The notes beneath the pieces are model-generated. The model had not been told where the DNA came from and did not search any database. It saw only the letters and a program-made list of their open reading frames with translations. Below, one piece after another: positions 9,086 to 18,802 of a DNA stretch of 64,000 nt (its first letter is position 1; each line of letters opens with the position of its first letter). This DNA comes from Haliea sp. Lineage in GTDB: Bacteria > Pseudomonadota > Gammaproteobacteria > Pseudomonadales > Halieaceae. The DNA is taken from contig JADJAL010000007.1 of assembly GCA_016704305.1 (NCBI GenBank), positions 102,868-166,867 on the forward strand. The letters run 5' to 3'. Both the position numbers and the translations under genes were made by a program.

Positions 9086-10321
9086 TTGAACTCACCACGA
9101 CAAGCTGCCGCCTACATTCGCCTGGTTAACGCCATTGGCGCGCGCCTCGAACACCTGGGTTTTGCCAAACCGGAACTGCGCGCGGAGCAATTGCTCGACC
9201 ACGCACAAACCAGAACCGGCTTGCATGACTGGGGTGATGGATCGTTCAGGCCGGGCCTGGAGCAGCTGACTGCCGCACTGCAGTCACAGGCGCGCCTCAC
9301 CCAGGTGGGGCGTATCACCGCGTACTGGAATCTGCTGGACCATCTCTGCGTGCGCCTGCGGCTGATCCACTACCGCGCGCAGCGGCCCGAGGTGGCAGAC
9401 CAGCGGATCAAGCGCCCGCTGTTCATCCTCGGATTGCCCCGCACCGGGACCACGATTCTCCATGAACTGATTGCGCAGGACCCGGCGTTTCGCTCACCCG
9501 CGAGTTGGAAAGTCGCGCGCCCGGTGCCGCCACCCACCGCACGGTACTACCACAACGACAAACGCATCGGGTCCGTGGATCGACTGCTGGGCGTGCTGGA
9601 GAAACTGTCGCCGGGCTTCCAGGCGATCCACGCCGTGGGTGCGACGCTGCCGCAGGAATGTGTCTACATGCTGGCATCCAGTTTCATCAGCGAACAGTTT
9701 GGCTATATGTATAACGTGCCCGACTATCGGGATTGGGCGTTGGATCAGGACATGACGGCGGCCTACGCCTGGCATGCCCAATTCCTGCAACACTTGCAGG
9801 TGGATTGCGCGCGCGAGCGCTGGGTACTCAAGACCCCTGCACATCTTGCGTCCCTGAAAGTCCTGCTCGCGCAATACCCGGATGCAGACGTGGTGTGGAC
9901 TCATCGCCGTCCGCTGGACGCCATCGCCTCATTCTCCAGCCTTGCCTGCACGCTGCGGCGCGGTTTTAGCAATGATATCGACCCGTTGGCGATCGGCGCC
10001 TACGAGTTCGGGCATTTTTCAGCGATGGTGCAGCGGGGCATGGCGGACCGCGAGGCGCTCGATAGCGGCCAATTCATTGACGTCAGCTTCCAGTCAATAT
10101 GCGCCGACCCGATGACCGTGATCAGCGCAATCTACAACCGCATCGGCATGGCACTTGCGCACGACACGCAATTGCGTATGCGCGATTACCTCAGGCGACG
10201 GCCGCGACACCTCTACGGCGAACACCATTACAGTGCGGACGAGTTCGGGCTTACAGGTGCGCTGGAGCAACAACTTTATGGCGAGTACCTGCGCCGATTC
10301 AGTGGCTATTTGCACGCCTGA
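9086..10321 (+). CDS. Sulfotransferase family protein
   Basis: 411 residues. The PAPS 5'-phosphosulfate loop is at about 114-123 (FILGLPRTGTT), followed by LHELIAQDP; the 3'-phosphate-binding region is in VVWTHRRPLDAIASFSSL. The family (Sulfotransfer_3) transfers sulfate from PAPS to small molecules or carbohydrates in the cytoplasm, and many marine-bacterial members act on lipids or sterols. The TTG start at 9086 gives a long N-terminal region (residues 1-105) rich in helices, which is usual for this subgroup; no strong ribosome site is seen. The gene is divergent from the exported protein gene upstream and monocistronic. Confidence 0.85.
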   Translation: MNSPRQAAAYIRLVNAIGARLEHLGFAKPELRAEQLLDHAQTRTGLHDWGDGSFRPGLEQLTAALQSQARLTQVGRITAYWNLLDHLCVRLRLIHYRAQRPEVADQRIKRPLFILGLPRTGTTILHELIAQDPAFRSPASWKVARPVPPPTARYYHNDKRIGSVDRLLGVLEKLSPGFQAIHAVGATLPQECVYMLASSFISEQFGYMYNVPDYRDWALDQDMTAAYAWHAQFLQHLQVDCARERWVLKTPAHLASLKVLLAQYPDADVVWTHRRPLDAIASFSSLACTLRRGFSNDIDPLAIGAYEFGHFSAMVQRGMADREALDSGQFIDVSFQSICADPMTVISAIYNRIGMALAHDTQLRMRDYLRRRPRHLYGEHHYSADEFGLTGALEQQLYGEYLRRFSGYLHA

Positions 10322-10629
10322 CGAACACGCCCAGCGCCCTTTTGTGGTCTATGTCACAACACCAGGTGACAAGAATTTTTACAGTTGGTCAAATTTTCCA
10401 TGGACGTGAATTTGTTAATGATATATAAAACAAAAGCTTAATTAAGCACGGTATAGATATTGCTTAATAGGCGCACCAGGGATGGAAATCGCGTCGCGAG
10501 TAAAGCATAAGAACAACATGCGGCTCGCGGTTTTGGTCCAAATCAGCGATATATAAACTAGCGAAACGCGTTTGCTGGCGCTTTTTTTGTGCCACAACGT
10601 TGACGAGAATAATCCAAGAGGGCACTCCA
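10322..10629. other. AT-rich gene-free stretch before the propeller/cytochrome gene
   Basis: About 308 bases with no plausible gene. It is clearly more AT-rich than its surroundings (for example AATTTGTTAATGATATATAAA near 10410-10428) and contains a perfect 12-base palindrome GCTTAATTAAGC at 10436-10447, with a second GCTTAAT at about 10462. A ribosome site (AAGAGGGC) lies just before the ATG at 10630. It most likely holds the promoter and leader of the downstream secreted protein; I could not match a known riboswitch. Confidence 0.5.
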
Positions 10630-13605
10630 ATGCCGAACATCCGCACGTCGCATCGTACCTTTTCACGCATGGCGCGAAACATCGTCAGCCACCTGGGCTT
10701 GGCTGCCGTGCTCGTCGCGCCAGCCCTGGCACAGACTCCTGCACCGCCCTCCTTCATTACGTTTGAGAGCGGACACGTCCGACCCGTGGCGATGACGCCG
10801 GATGGCACTAAACTGTTCGCTGTGAATACGCCAGACAACCGGCTGGAGGTGTTCACGATCAGTGAGGGCTCGCTAACTCATACTGATTCCATCCCTGTCG
10901 GCATGGAGCCGGTTGCCGTAGCAGCTCGAACCAATAGCGAAATCTGGGTGGTGAACCATCTTTCCGACAGCATCAGCGTGATAGATTTATCCGCCAGCCC
11001 CGCCAAGGTCGTGCGCACGCTGCTGGTCGGCGATGAACCCCGGGACATCGTATTTGCCGGGACCGGCTTCAATCGCGCTTTCATCACCACCGCGCATCGC
11101 GGACAGCAACGCTCCGACAGCTCCATTGCGTCCGTCCCCGGTGCCGGCGGCCCGGGCCTCTCGACCGAAGGCATCGGCCGGGCGGATGTCTGGGTGTTCG
11201 ACGCCACCAACCTCGGCACCACGCTGGGCGGCACGCCGCAGCAAATACTCAGTTTCTTTGCCGACACGCCGCGCGGCCTGGCCGTGACGCCTGACGGTGG
11301 CACAGTGTATGTGGCGGCGTTCCACTCCGGCAACCAGACCACGGTCATCAACGAAACGGTTGTCCCCGACGGGTTCGGCCAAAACGGCGCGCCCGGCCCC
11401 AGCAGCAACTGCCACCAGACGGATGCCGACCCGCAATGCGAGCAGAGCTCTGCCGCACCCGAGGTGGGTGTCATCGTCAAGTTCGACGGCAGCAAATGGG
11501 TCGACTCCAAAGGCAAGGACTGGAGCAGTAATGTCAAATTCAGCCTGCCGGACCACGACGTTTTTTCAATCAACGCCGACACGCTGGCGACGGGCTCCAT
11601 CGTTGAGTACGACCATGTCGGCACCGTCCTGTTTAACCTGGTTGTAAATCCCGTGACTGGCAAGGTCTATGTCACCAATACCGAGCTGCCGAATCACATC
11701 AATTTCGAAGGACCCGGCATTCACGGTGGTAGCACCGTGCAGGGACGCCTGTCAGAGTCCCGCATCACCGTGCTGGACCCATTGGGCTCAGGCGTTGACG
11801 TGCAGCACTTGAACCAGCATATCGACTACTCTCAGCTCCACACCGACAGCGGCGCCGACCACGCTGCAATCAATGCACAGCGCAATCACAGCCTCGCGAC
11901 GCCACTGCAACCTGTTGTCTCCAGTGACGGTGAGACGCTGTACGTGGCCGCCTTCGGCTCAGCCAAAATCGGTGTGTTTAACGTGGAAGACATCGAGGAC
12001 GCCGACTTCGAAGACAATTTTGATCCCACGGCACAAAGCGCCAATTACATCGCCACCAGCGGCGGCCCCAGCGGCATGGTGCTGGATGAGACACACAATC
12101 GCCTTTACGTGATCACGCGCTTTGACAACCAGGTGGAAGTCATCGACCTGGGCACGAATACGACGGTTGAAACCCACGTGCTGCACAATCCGGAGCCAGA
12201 GGCAGTAGTGACGGGACGCCCATTCCTGTACGACGCGTTTGCGACGTCAGGCAACGGCGAGGCCTCCTGCGCCAGCTGCCACATCTTCGCCGACATGGAC
12301 CAGCTTGCCTGGAACCTGGGCAATCCGGACGATCATGTCACCACCAATACGCAACCCGCCGCCATCCCCGTCAGCGTATCGACCTCATTCCACCCCATGA
12401 AAGGGCCGATGACCACGCAGACGCTGCGCGGCATGGCCACGCACGGCGCGCTGCACTGGCGCGGCGACCGCGTGGATGGCATCTTCGGCACCGACTCCTG
12501 CGCCGAAGCCAACGGTGCGCCGTGCTCGGAAGAATTTTCGTTCCGCAATTTCATCGTCGCGTTCGAGGGCCTGGTGGGCATGCAGGGCACGATCGACAGT
12601 GGTGAAATGCAACAGTTTACGGACTTTGCTCTCAGCATCATGCTGCCACCGAACCCGATCCGCGCATTGAATAACTCGCTGTCAACGCCTGCTACGGCTG
12701 GTCAAACGCTCTTTTTTGGCAGGAACACGGATACCATTGAGAATTGCGATGGCTGCCACACGCTTGATCCGGCGCAGGGCTTTTTCGGCAGCGGCGGCGA
12801 GCAGAGCTTCGAGGGCGAGCCGCAGAACGCGAAAGTGCCGCATATGCGCAACCTCTACCACAAGGTGGGCATGTTTGGACTTTCAACCAGCCCCACGTTC
12901 ACCGGCGAGCAGGTACGCGGTTTTGGCTTCCTGCACGATGGCTCCGTCGATTCCGTGGATCATTTCCTGGAAGCGGGCGTGTTCAGCGTCACTCCCACGG
13001 AAGAGCTTAATCTCCAGGCATTTTCCATGGAATTTCCCACGGATCTCGCCCCCATCGTCGGGCAACAGGTGACGCGCACCGCGACCAATGGCGCGGTCGC
13101 GAATCCGCGTGTTGACCTGCTGGTTACTCGCGCCAGTGCAAACTTCAGCTCGCTGATGTTGGGCGGCACCGTGAAAGAGTGTGACCTGATAGCGAAAGGC
13201 TCGGTGGATGGCGTTGAGCGGGGCTGGGTGCGCGAGGCGAACGGGCAGTTCCGCTCTGACATTGATGAACTGATCGACTATGTCACTTTGCGCAATTCCG
13301 CCACCACCCAGGGCCCGATCACGTTCACCTGCGCGCCCCCCGGATCCGGTATTCGCATGGGCATCAACCGCGATGGGGATAACTTCCTGGACGGGCTCGA
13401 CAACTGCCCTGCGTTGGCAAACAATGACCAGTTGGACACCAACAACAACGGTATCGGCAATGCCTGCGATCCGATCACTGACTCCGACAATGACGGCGTG
13501 CTGGACGGCATCGACAATTGCCCGGCGATCGCCAATCCCGACCAGACGGACACCGATGAAGACGGTCGCGGTGACGCCTGTCAAGACCTGCCACCCGGCT
13601 GCTAG
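10630..13605 (+). CDS. Secreted YVTN-type beta-propeller protein with two c-haem sites and thrombospondin type 3 repeats
   Basis: 991 residues from the ATG at 10630 (AGAGGG ribosome site); a signal peptide ends near ALVAPALAQ. Residues ~40-540 are a propeller of YVTN/NHL-like blades (VRPVAMTPDGTKLFAVNTPDNRLEVF; GMVLDETHNRLYVITRFDNQVEVIDLG). Two CxxCH haem c sites follow: CASCH (12268-12282) and CDGCH (12745-12759), with LHWRGDRV between them, as in di-haem cytochrome c peroxidase-like or methanobactin-linked proteins. The C-terminus has two calcium-binding TSP3 repeats (DGLDNCPALANNDQLDTNNN and DNCPAIANPDQTDTDEDG). Likely an extracellular or periplasmic redox protein; substrate unknown. A perfect hairpin follows the stop. 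Confidence 0.8.
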   Translation: MPNIRTSHRTFSRMARNIVSHLGLAAVLVAPALAQTPAPPSFITFESGHVRPVAMTPDGTKLFAVNTPDNRLEVFTISEGSLTHTDSIPVGMEPVAVAARTNSEIWVVNHLSDSISVIDLSASPAKVVRTLLVGDEPRDIVFAGTGFNRAFITTAHRGQQRSDSSIASVPGAGGPGLSTEGIGRADVWVFDATNLGTTLGGTPQQILSFFADTPRGLAVTPDGGTVYVAAFHSGNQTTVINETVVPDGFGQNGAPGPSSNCHQTDADPQCEQSSAAPEVGVIVKFDGSKWVDSKGKDWSSNVKFSLPDHDVFSINADTLATGSIVEYDHVGTVLFNLVVNPVTGKVYVTNTELPNHINFEGPGIHGGSTVQGRLSESRITVLDPLGSGVDVQHLNQHIDYSQLHTDSGADHAAINAQRNHSLATPLQPVVSSDGETLYVAAFGSAKIGVFNVEDIEDADFEDNFDPTAQSANYIATSGGPSGMVLDETHNRLYVITRFDNQVEVIDLGTNTTVETHVLHNPEPEAVVTGRPFLYDAFATSGNGEASCASCHIFADMDQLAWNLGNPDDHVTTNTQPAAIPVSVSTSFHPMKGPMTTQTLRGMATHGALHWRGDRVDGIFGTDSCAEANGAPCSEEFSFRNFIVAFEGLVGMQGTIDSGEMQQFTDFALSIMLPPNPIRALNNSLSTPATAGQTLFFGRNTDTIENCDGCHTLDPAQGFFGSGGEQSFEGEPQNAKVPHMRNLYHKVGMFGLSTSPTFTGEQVRGFGFLHDGSVDSVDHFLEAGVFSVTPTEELNLQAFSMEFPTDLAPIVGQQVTRTATNGAVANPRVDLLVTRASANFSSLMLGGTVKECDLIAKGSVDGVERGWVREANGQFRSDIDELIDYVTLRNSATTQGPITFTCAPPGSGIRMGINRDGDNFLDGLDNCPALANNDQLDTNNNGIGNACDPITDSDNDGVLDGIDNCPAIANPDQTDTDEDGRGDACQDLPPGC

Positions 13606-13617
13606 ATCCTCCCTGCG

Positions 13618-13657
13618 GGGCATACGCGCGCGACGCTTTTCACGCGCGCGTATGCCC
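13618..13657 (+). terminator. Perfect 15-bp hairpin after the propeller/cytochrome gene
   Basis: Arms GGGCATACGCGCGCG (13618-13632) and CGCGCGCGTATGCCC (13643-13657) are exact reverse complements around a 10-base loop, 13 bases after the stop codon. There is no following T run, so it is either a weak intrinsic terminator or a 3' mRNA-stabilising hairpin; the next gene begins 21 bases later. Confidence 0.6.
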
Positions 13658-13678
13658 GCCTGACGTCTCCGAGGCCAC

Positions 13679-14466
13679 ATGTACCCACAGGGCCTGTTCG
13701 GCATTGAAGCGCTACAGCTACTGATATCGCCGATCGCCGTGTTCGGCATTCTGTTTTTCATTTTGTACCTGCGCCAGGACGGCATTCGGTCGGGCCGAGC
13801 AGTTGCATTGCTTTTGTTGATCGCGGTGTTTGCATTCCTCGGCGCAAAGCTGTTTTCACTGTATGTGCGCGGCTGGGAACTCTACCAACCGCTCTCCGGG
13901 GAGTTGCGCGGTGGCCTGCGCTACCCGGGCGCGGTCATTGCAATATTAATCACAGGACCGCTACTGAAACGCTGGCTGTTGCCGGAACTCCCGTTGGCAC
14001 GCTTTCTCGATGTGCTCGCAATCACCGTGTGTTTCGCGTTTGCACTGGTGCGCTTCAGTTGCTGGATGAACGGCTGCTGTACCGGGCCGCCGTGCTCGGG
14101 CATTTTCTGCCTCAGCTACGCGCCGGGCAGCCAGGTCTGGTACGCCCACCTGCAGCACGGCCTGCTTGAATCCGCGGCGCACCGCAGCCTCCGGTATTGC
14201 CGTTGCACTTCCTGTTCATGGCGGCATCGTTTGGCGTCGGCCTGTTCCTGCTGTGGTTCGACGGCAGGCGCAGCTTTAACGGGCAGATCGCGCTGCTCTA
14301 CCTGGTGCTGCACGATGGCGCGAAGGGTCTGCTGGAGTCGTTCCGCGATCCGTACCTGGCGGAGCTGCAGCTGACGTCACTGCTGACCAGCGCGGCCGGA
14401 CTGATCGTGTTGCTCGCTATCCTGCGCTGGCGACGCACTAAAAGTACCGCGACGCCGGCGCAGTGA
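13679..14466 (+). pseudogene. Lgt-like (prolipoprotein diacylglyceryl transferase family) membrane protein, frame broken once
   Basis: Two overlapping frames join into one ~262-residue polytopic protein. The first frame gives the N-terminal membrane segments, YPGAV and RFSCWMNGCCTGPPC; the second, from about 14191, gives VLPLHFLFMAASFGVGLFLLWFDGRR to the stop. Inserting one C in the CTCCGG stretch at ~14191 restores AAHRSLPVLPLHF, so a missing base in a C run is the likely cause. The R..C...GCC.G pattern is that of Lgt paralogues rather than the true Lgt, whose HGG and long N-terminal motifs I do not see. GAGG precedes the ATG. The end overlaps the next start by a GTGA. Confidence 0.7.
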
Positions 14467-15398
14467 CACGCACGACCGATCCCGACCGCATCCCTGAGTG
14501 GCAGCGCGAATTTGTACAACGGCATACTTTGGACAGCGCGTTCCTGCCCATGGCGCAGACCTGGTTCACGCCGCTGGCACACAGCCTCGCGGACCTGCAG
14601 CAACGCGCCAACCGCCCGATGCTGGTGGCCCTGAACGGCTGCCAGGGCTCCGGCAAAACGACCACTGCCGATTTTCTGTGCGCGTCATTGGCAGCGGAAC
14701 ACTCCTTGCAAACGGTGTGTTTGTCGCTGGATGACTTTTACCTAACCCGGGCAGAACGGGAGACGCTGGCAACGTCAGTGCATCCCCTGCTGAAAACGCG
14801 CGGCGTGCCGGGAACCCACGACATGGCGCTGTTGCGCCAGACGCTCGAACGCTTGCTGGACGCTGAGCCCGGTGCGGTGGTGGCGATTCCCCGCTTCGAC
14901 AAGTCGGTCGATGACAGGCACCCACAGTGCGACTGGGGCAGCGCTACCACACCGGTGCAGCTGGTAATACTGGAGGGCTGGTGCCTGGGCGCCTTGCCAC
15001 AGTCGCCTGATGTACTGTCGCTGCCGCTAAATGAATTGGAGCGAGACGAGGACCCTGGCGGGCAATGGCGGGACTACAGTAACGACATTTTACGCCGTGA
15101 ATTTCAGCCCCTCTATGCACTGGTGGATCATTGGGTCATGTTGTGCGCACCGAGCTTTGACTGTGTATTCGCGTGGCGTCGCGAACAGGAGCGCAAGCTC
15201 GCCGCCACACTCTCGCCCGAACGGGCCGCCATGCTGATGGACGACGCTGCACTGCGCCGGTTCATTCAACATTTCGAGCGCTTCACCCGGCAGTGCCTCG
15301 ACACCCTGCCAAACAACGTCAACTACCTGTTCAGGCTGAACGAACATCGGCAGATCACGTCGTACGGCCACAACCATCAAGCCAGTGTGGTGCCATGA
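14463..15398 (+). CDS. P-loop kinase of the D-glycerate 3-kinase family
   Basis: 311 residues with a Walker A motif GCQGSGKT at 59-66, followed by LSLDDFYL, the switch-like motif that marks the glycerate kinase/uridine kinase-like P-loop family, and RGVPGTHD, which matches plant-type GLYK and its bacterial relatives. Glycerate 3-kinase makes 3-phosphoglycerate from D-glycerate in the cytosol. The GTG start overlaps the stop of the Lgt-like gene (GTGA), indicating coupling. The kinase assignment is firm at family level; the substrate is inferred. Confidence 0.8.
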   Translation: MTRTTDPDRIPEWQREFVQRHTLDSAFLPMAQTWFTPLAHSLADLQQRANRPMLVALNGCQGSGKTTTADFLCASLAAEHSLQTVCLSLDDFYLTRAERETLATSVHPLLKTRGVPGTHDMALLRQTLERLLDAEPGAVVAIPRFDKSVDDRHPQCDWGSATTPVQLVILEGWCLGALPQSPDVLSLPLNELERDEDPGGQWRDYSNDILRREFQPLYALVDHWVMLCAPSFDCVFAWRREQERKLAATLSPERAAMLMDDAALRRFIQHFERFTRQCLDTLPNNVNYLFRLNEHRQITSYGHNHQASVVP

Positions 15399-15428
15399 CC
15401 AGGGTGGTTCTATGACAAGAGTGGTTCT
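15395..15428 (+). repeat. Two tandem 17-bp units at the kinase stop codon
   Basis: ATGACCAGGGTGGTTCT is followed directly by ATGACAAGAGTGGTTCT (15 of 17 identical) and then a third ATGA. The first unit contains the stop codon of the kinase gene, so a short duplication has produced three successive ATG-TGA overlaps between this gene and the acyltransferase. Confidence 0.7.
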
Positions 15429-15486
15429 ATGAATAGCGCCGTGCGCAGTGCGAAGCCGGCGCCGATTGCTATCGCGGTTCGATCAG

Positions 15487-17407
15487 ATGGCTGAGACGGC
15501 GGGAGACGAAAAGGCCGGCACCAACTATCACCGTGAAATTGATGGCCTGCGCGCGGTATCGGTTGTTGCGATACTCCTGTTCCACCTGGAGGTGGCGAAA
15601 CTCTCCGGTGGTTTTATTGGCGTCGACGTTTTCTTCGTGATCTCCGGCTTCCTGATCACGCGCATCATCGTTTCCAGCCTTGAAACAGGGCGGTTCTCCT
15701 TCAAGGATTTCTATATTCGGCGCAGCGCACGAATTTTGCCGGCATTGGTTGCCACAGTCGGACTGGTGCTGCCGGTGGCGATGTATCTGCAACAACCCGC
15801 GGCACTCGTGCATACGGCACAGGAAGGCGTCTTCGCACTACTTTCCCTGAGCAATTTTTTTTACTGGACCGAATCCAGTTACTGGGCGCCTGCCGCCGAA
15901 CATTACGTGCTGCTACATACCTGGTCGCTGGGCGTCGAGGAACAATTCTATCTCGTATACCCACTATTGCTGGCGTTCGTTCACCGCATCGCGGGTGTCA
16001 GGGGCCTGACATTGCTACTGTTCGGCCTCGCTATCCTGGGCACCGGCCAATGAAGCGGTGCTCAGGGTCGATCGTCCCGCTGCATTCTTTTTTACGCCAC
16101 TGCGGTTTTACGAATTTGCCTTCGGTGGACTGGTCGCCATGCTGCCCGGCTTCACTGCGCTGCAAAGATCCTCCCGGATGTCCGGGGCGACCACAACGGT
16201 TGGTCTCATGCTCATTCTGTTTGCGTGCGTGAAATTCAATGGCTTTCTGCCACTGCCAGGCATCCTGGTACTCGTGCCCGTACTGGGTGCGATGCTGGTC
16301 TTGCTGGCGGGTCCTTCACCGGTTGCGCGCATCGTGCTCATGAATCCAATCATGTCCTGGACCGGTAAAATTTCCTTCTCCCTCTACCTCATTCACTGGC
16401 CGATGGTTGTATTTTACAAATACTACTTTGGCGCAAGCCTTGCGGTTGTGGAACAGTGCGCGCTCTTCGTCGCCATACTGCTGGCGGGGACATTGCTCAA
16501 CAGGCTGGTGGAGCAAAAGTACCGCCTGACCCACGATGGCAAGGCAACCGCCAACGGCGTTGCAGCCCGCACCGTAATCATCGGTACGCTTAGCGCGGCA
16601 GGGCTGATAATCGTGGCATCAGCGTTCCTGATCCTCAGCAAGGGCTGGCCATCGCGCATGCCTACGGAGGCCAGGGCACTACTCAACCTCCATCCGCGCA
16701 GTGACATGCTTAAGCGCAAGGCGTTCCTGGAGGAAAATTGCCTGCCCAAGGGAGACGTGTTCTGCGGCGCCCATCAAGCAGCGCAACGCAATATCCTCCT
16801 GCTGGGAGATTCCCGAGTGCTGGATATGTATATAGCGCTGAAAACAGCGTACCCCGAAGCCAATATCCAGGCTTCCTACGCGATGGGCTGTCCTGCGGTC
16901 TTCTCGCCCGACATTGGCCGCAGCGATTTCTTTCCAGAGTGCCACCAATTCAACCAGGCGCGCCTGCAAGCGGTGCTGCAGGCACCCGTCGAGGACATTG
17001 TGTTTATAGCGCAGGAACTCACCGAGTGGCGAGGGCCGGCGGTGCTGGAAACCATCAAGCGCTTGCGGCAGGCAGGGAAAACCGTGTACCTGTTGGGGGA
17101 TTTCCGTTTTCTTGAGCAAAGATCTCCGATTGAACTTTCAATCGATATGCTCAGGTTTGATTCTCCAGACGGAGATTTGAAAAAATACCTGCTGGAAAAT
17201 CCGTTCAGCCTGGATGCCGGCTACGCCGATGAGGTGACGGCCCTGGGCGCTGTTTATATCAGCAACCGAAATTTTTTCTACGATGGGAAATACCATTTTT
17301 CCGACCGCGCAACCGGCAACCTGCTGACCCACGACGCCAAGCACCTCACGGTTTTTGGCGCCAGGCAATTTGGCGGGTATCTGAGTAAACATTACCCACT
17401 GCCCTGA
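15487..17407 (+). pseudogene. Acyltransferase-3/SGNH O-acetyltransferase (OafA type), frame broken once
   Basis: Two frames make one ~640-residue protein. Frame one (to a stop at 16053) carries the acyltransferase-3 start: YHREIDGLRAVSVVAILLFH with the catalytic His at the end, FIGVDVFFVISGFLI, RRSARILPAL and LHTWSLGVEEQFYLVYP. Frame two resumes at about 16045 with RPAAFFFTPLRFYEFAFGG, more membrane helices and a C-terminal SGNH esterase domain. The switch is near 16040-16055. In the SGNH domain the first motif is GDSR rather than GDSH, and DAKHLTVFGA is the catalytic Asp-His block. Such enzymes acetylate O-antigen, capsule or other surface glycans. The start could also be the GTG at 15448. 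Confidence 0.8.
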
Positions 17408-17508
17408 ACAATAAAGCCGCTGGATATTACGCGCCGCAGCACGGATAATTTGCCACCCACCGCGGGCAATTACTTCGCTGGCCGATGATTACTCAGGACA
17501 GATACACC

Positions 17509-18789
17509 ATGAGCACCTCGCAACAACTGTTCGACCGCGCCAAACAGCATATCCCCGGCGGCGTCAATTCGCCCGTGCGCGCGTTCAAGGCGGTCGGCGG
17601 CACGCCGGTATTTATCGAGCGCAGCGACGGCGCCTACCTGTTTGACTGCGAGGGCAAGCGCTACATCGATTACGTGTTGTCCTGGGGCCCGATGCTGATG
17701 GGCCACAATCACCCCACCGTACGGGAAGCCGTGATGCAGCAGTGCCAGAAAGGACTCAGCTTCGGCACGCCGACCGAGCTGGAAATCGAGCTGGCCGAGC
17801 GCATCTGCAACATCATGCCGGGCATGGACATGGTGCGCATGGTCAACTCAGGCACCGAGGCCACCATGAGCGCGATCCGCCTCGCACGCGGCTACACCGG
17901 CCGGGATACCATCGTGAAGTTCGAGGGCTGCTACCACGGCCACTCCGATTCCCTGCTGGTCAAGGCAGGCTCTGGCGCACTTACGCTGGGCGTGCCCAGT
18001 TCGCCCGGCGTGCCCGCCGCACTGGCCGACCACACGATGACGCTCACCTACAACGACAGCGACGGCCTTCGCCGCGCCTTCAACGAACACGGCCCGAAGA
18101 TCGCCTGCGCCATCGTCGAACCCGTGGCCGGCAATATGAACTGCATCCCGCCCGTCCCCGGTTTCCTCGAAGCGCTGCGCGACGCGTGCACAAACAGCGG
18201 CGCGGTATTGATACTCGACGAGGTGATGACCGGGTTTCGCTTCGGCCTGCCGGGCGCGCAGGGCTATTACGGCATCGAGGCCGACCTGACCACGCTGGGC
18301 AAGGTGATCGGCGGCGGCATGCCGGTGGGCGCCTTCGGCGGCAAGCGCGCCATCATGGAGCAGATCGCGCCGCTGGGTCCGGTGTACCAGGCGGGCACGC
18401 TGTCTGGCAACCCGATCGCGATGGCGGCGGGCCTGGCCACGCTCGACATCATCTCGCAACCGGGTTTCTACGAGCCCGTGTTCGCGCGCACCGAACAACT
18501 GTGCCAGGGCTTGCGCGTGGCGGCAGATGCGGCGGGCGTTCCATTCACCACCAACCATGCCGGCACGATGTTCGGCGGCTTCTTTACCGACGCTCCCAGC
18601 GTGACCCGCTACGACCAGGTGATGGCCTGCGACACGGCGAGGTTCAACCGCTTTTTCCACAGCATGCTGGAACAGGGTGTCTACCTAGCGCCGGCGTCCT
18701 ATGAAGCGGGCTTTATGTCGAGCGCACACAGCGACGACGACATCGCGCAAACACTTGCGGCGGCTGCAAGCGCGTTCGCCGCGCTTTGA
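17509..18789 (+). CDS. hemL: Glutamate-1-semialdehyde 2,1-aminomutase
   Basis: PLP enzyme that makes 5-aminolevulinate from glutamate-1-semialdehyde in the C5 haem pathway. From the ATG at 17509 it has 426 residues; the upstream in-frame ATG at 17485 adds eight residues with no family match. AKQHIPGGVNSPVRAF is the N-terminal signature, VNSGTEATMSAIRLARG binds the cofactor phosphate, and the Schiff-base lysine is K265 in TTLGKVIGGGMPVGAFGG. hemB follows after 13 bases, an operon that commits carbon to tetrapyrroles. Confidence 0.98.
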   Translation: MSTSQQLFDRAKQHIPGGVNSPVRAFKAVGGTPVFIERSDGAYLFDCEGKRYIDYVLSWGPMLMGHNHPTVREAVMQQCQKGLSFGTPTELEIELAERICNIMPGMDMVRMVNSGTEATMSAIRLARGYTGRDTIVKFEGCYHGHSDSLLVKAGSGALTLGVPSSPGVPAALADHTMTLTYNDSDGLRRAFNEHGPKIACAIVEPVAGNMNCIPPVPGFLEALRDACTNSGAVLILDEVMTGFRFGLPGAQGYYGIEADLTTLGKVIGGGMPVGAFGGKRAIMEQIAPLGPVYQAGTLSGNPIAMAAGLATLDIISQPGFYEPVFARTEQLCQGLRVAADAAGVPFTTNHAGTMFGGFFTDAPSVTRYDQVMACDTARFNRFFHSMLEQGVYLAPASYEAGFMSSAHSDDDIAQTLAAAASAFAAL

Positions 18790-18802
18790 TCGAGGATTAA
18801 CA

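Noticed and set aside
10322..10629. c-di-GMP or other riboswitch in the AT-rich leader
   Set aside because: I could not find the conserved core bases or a convincing fold of a known class.
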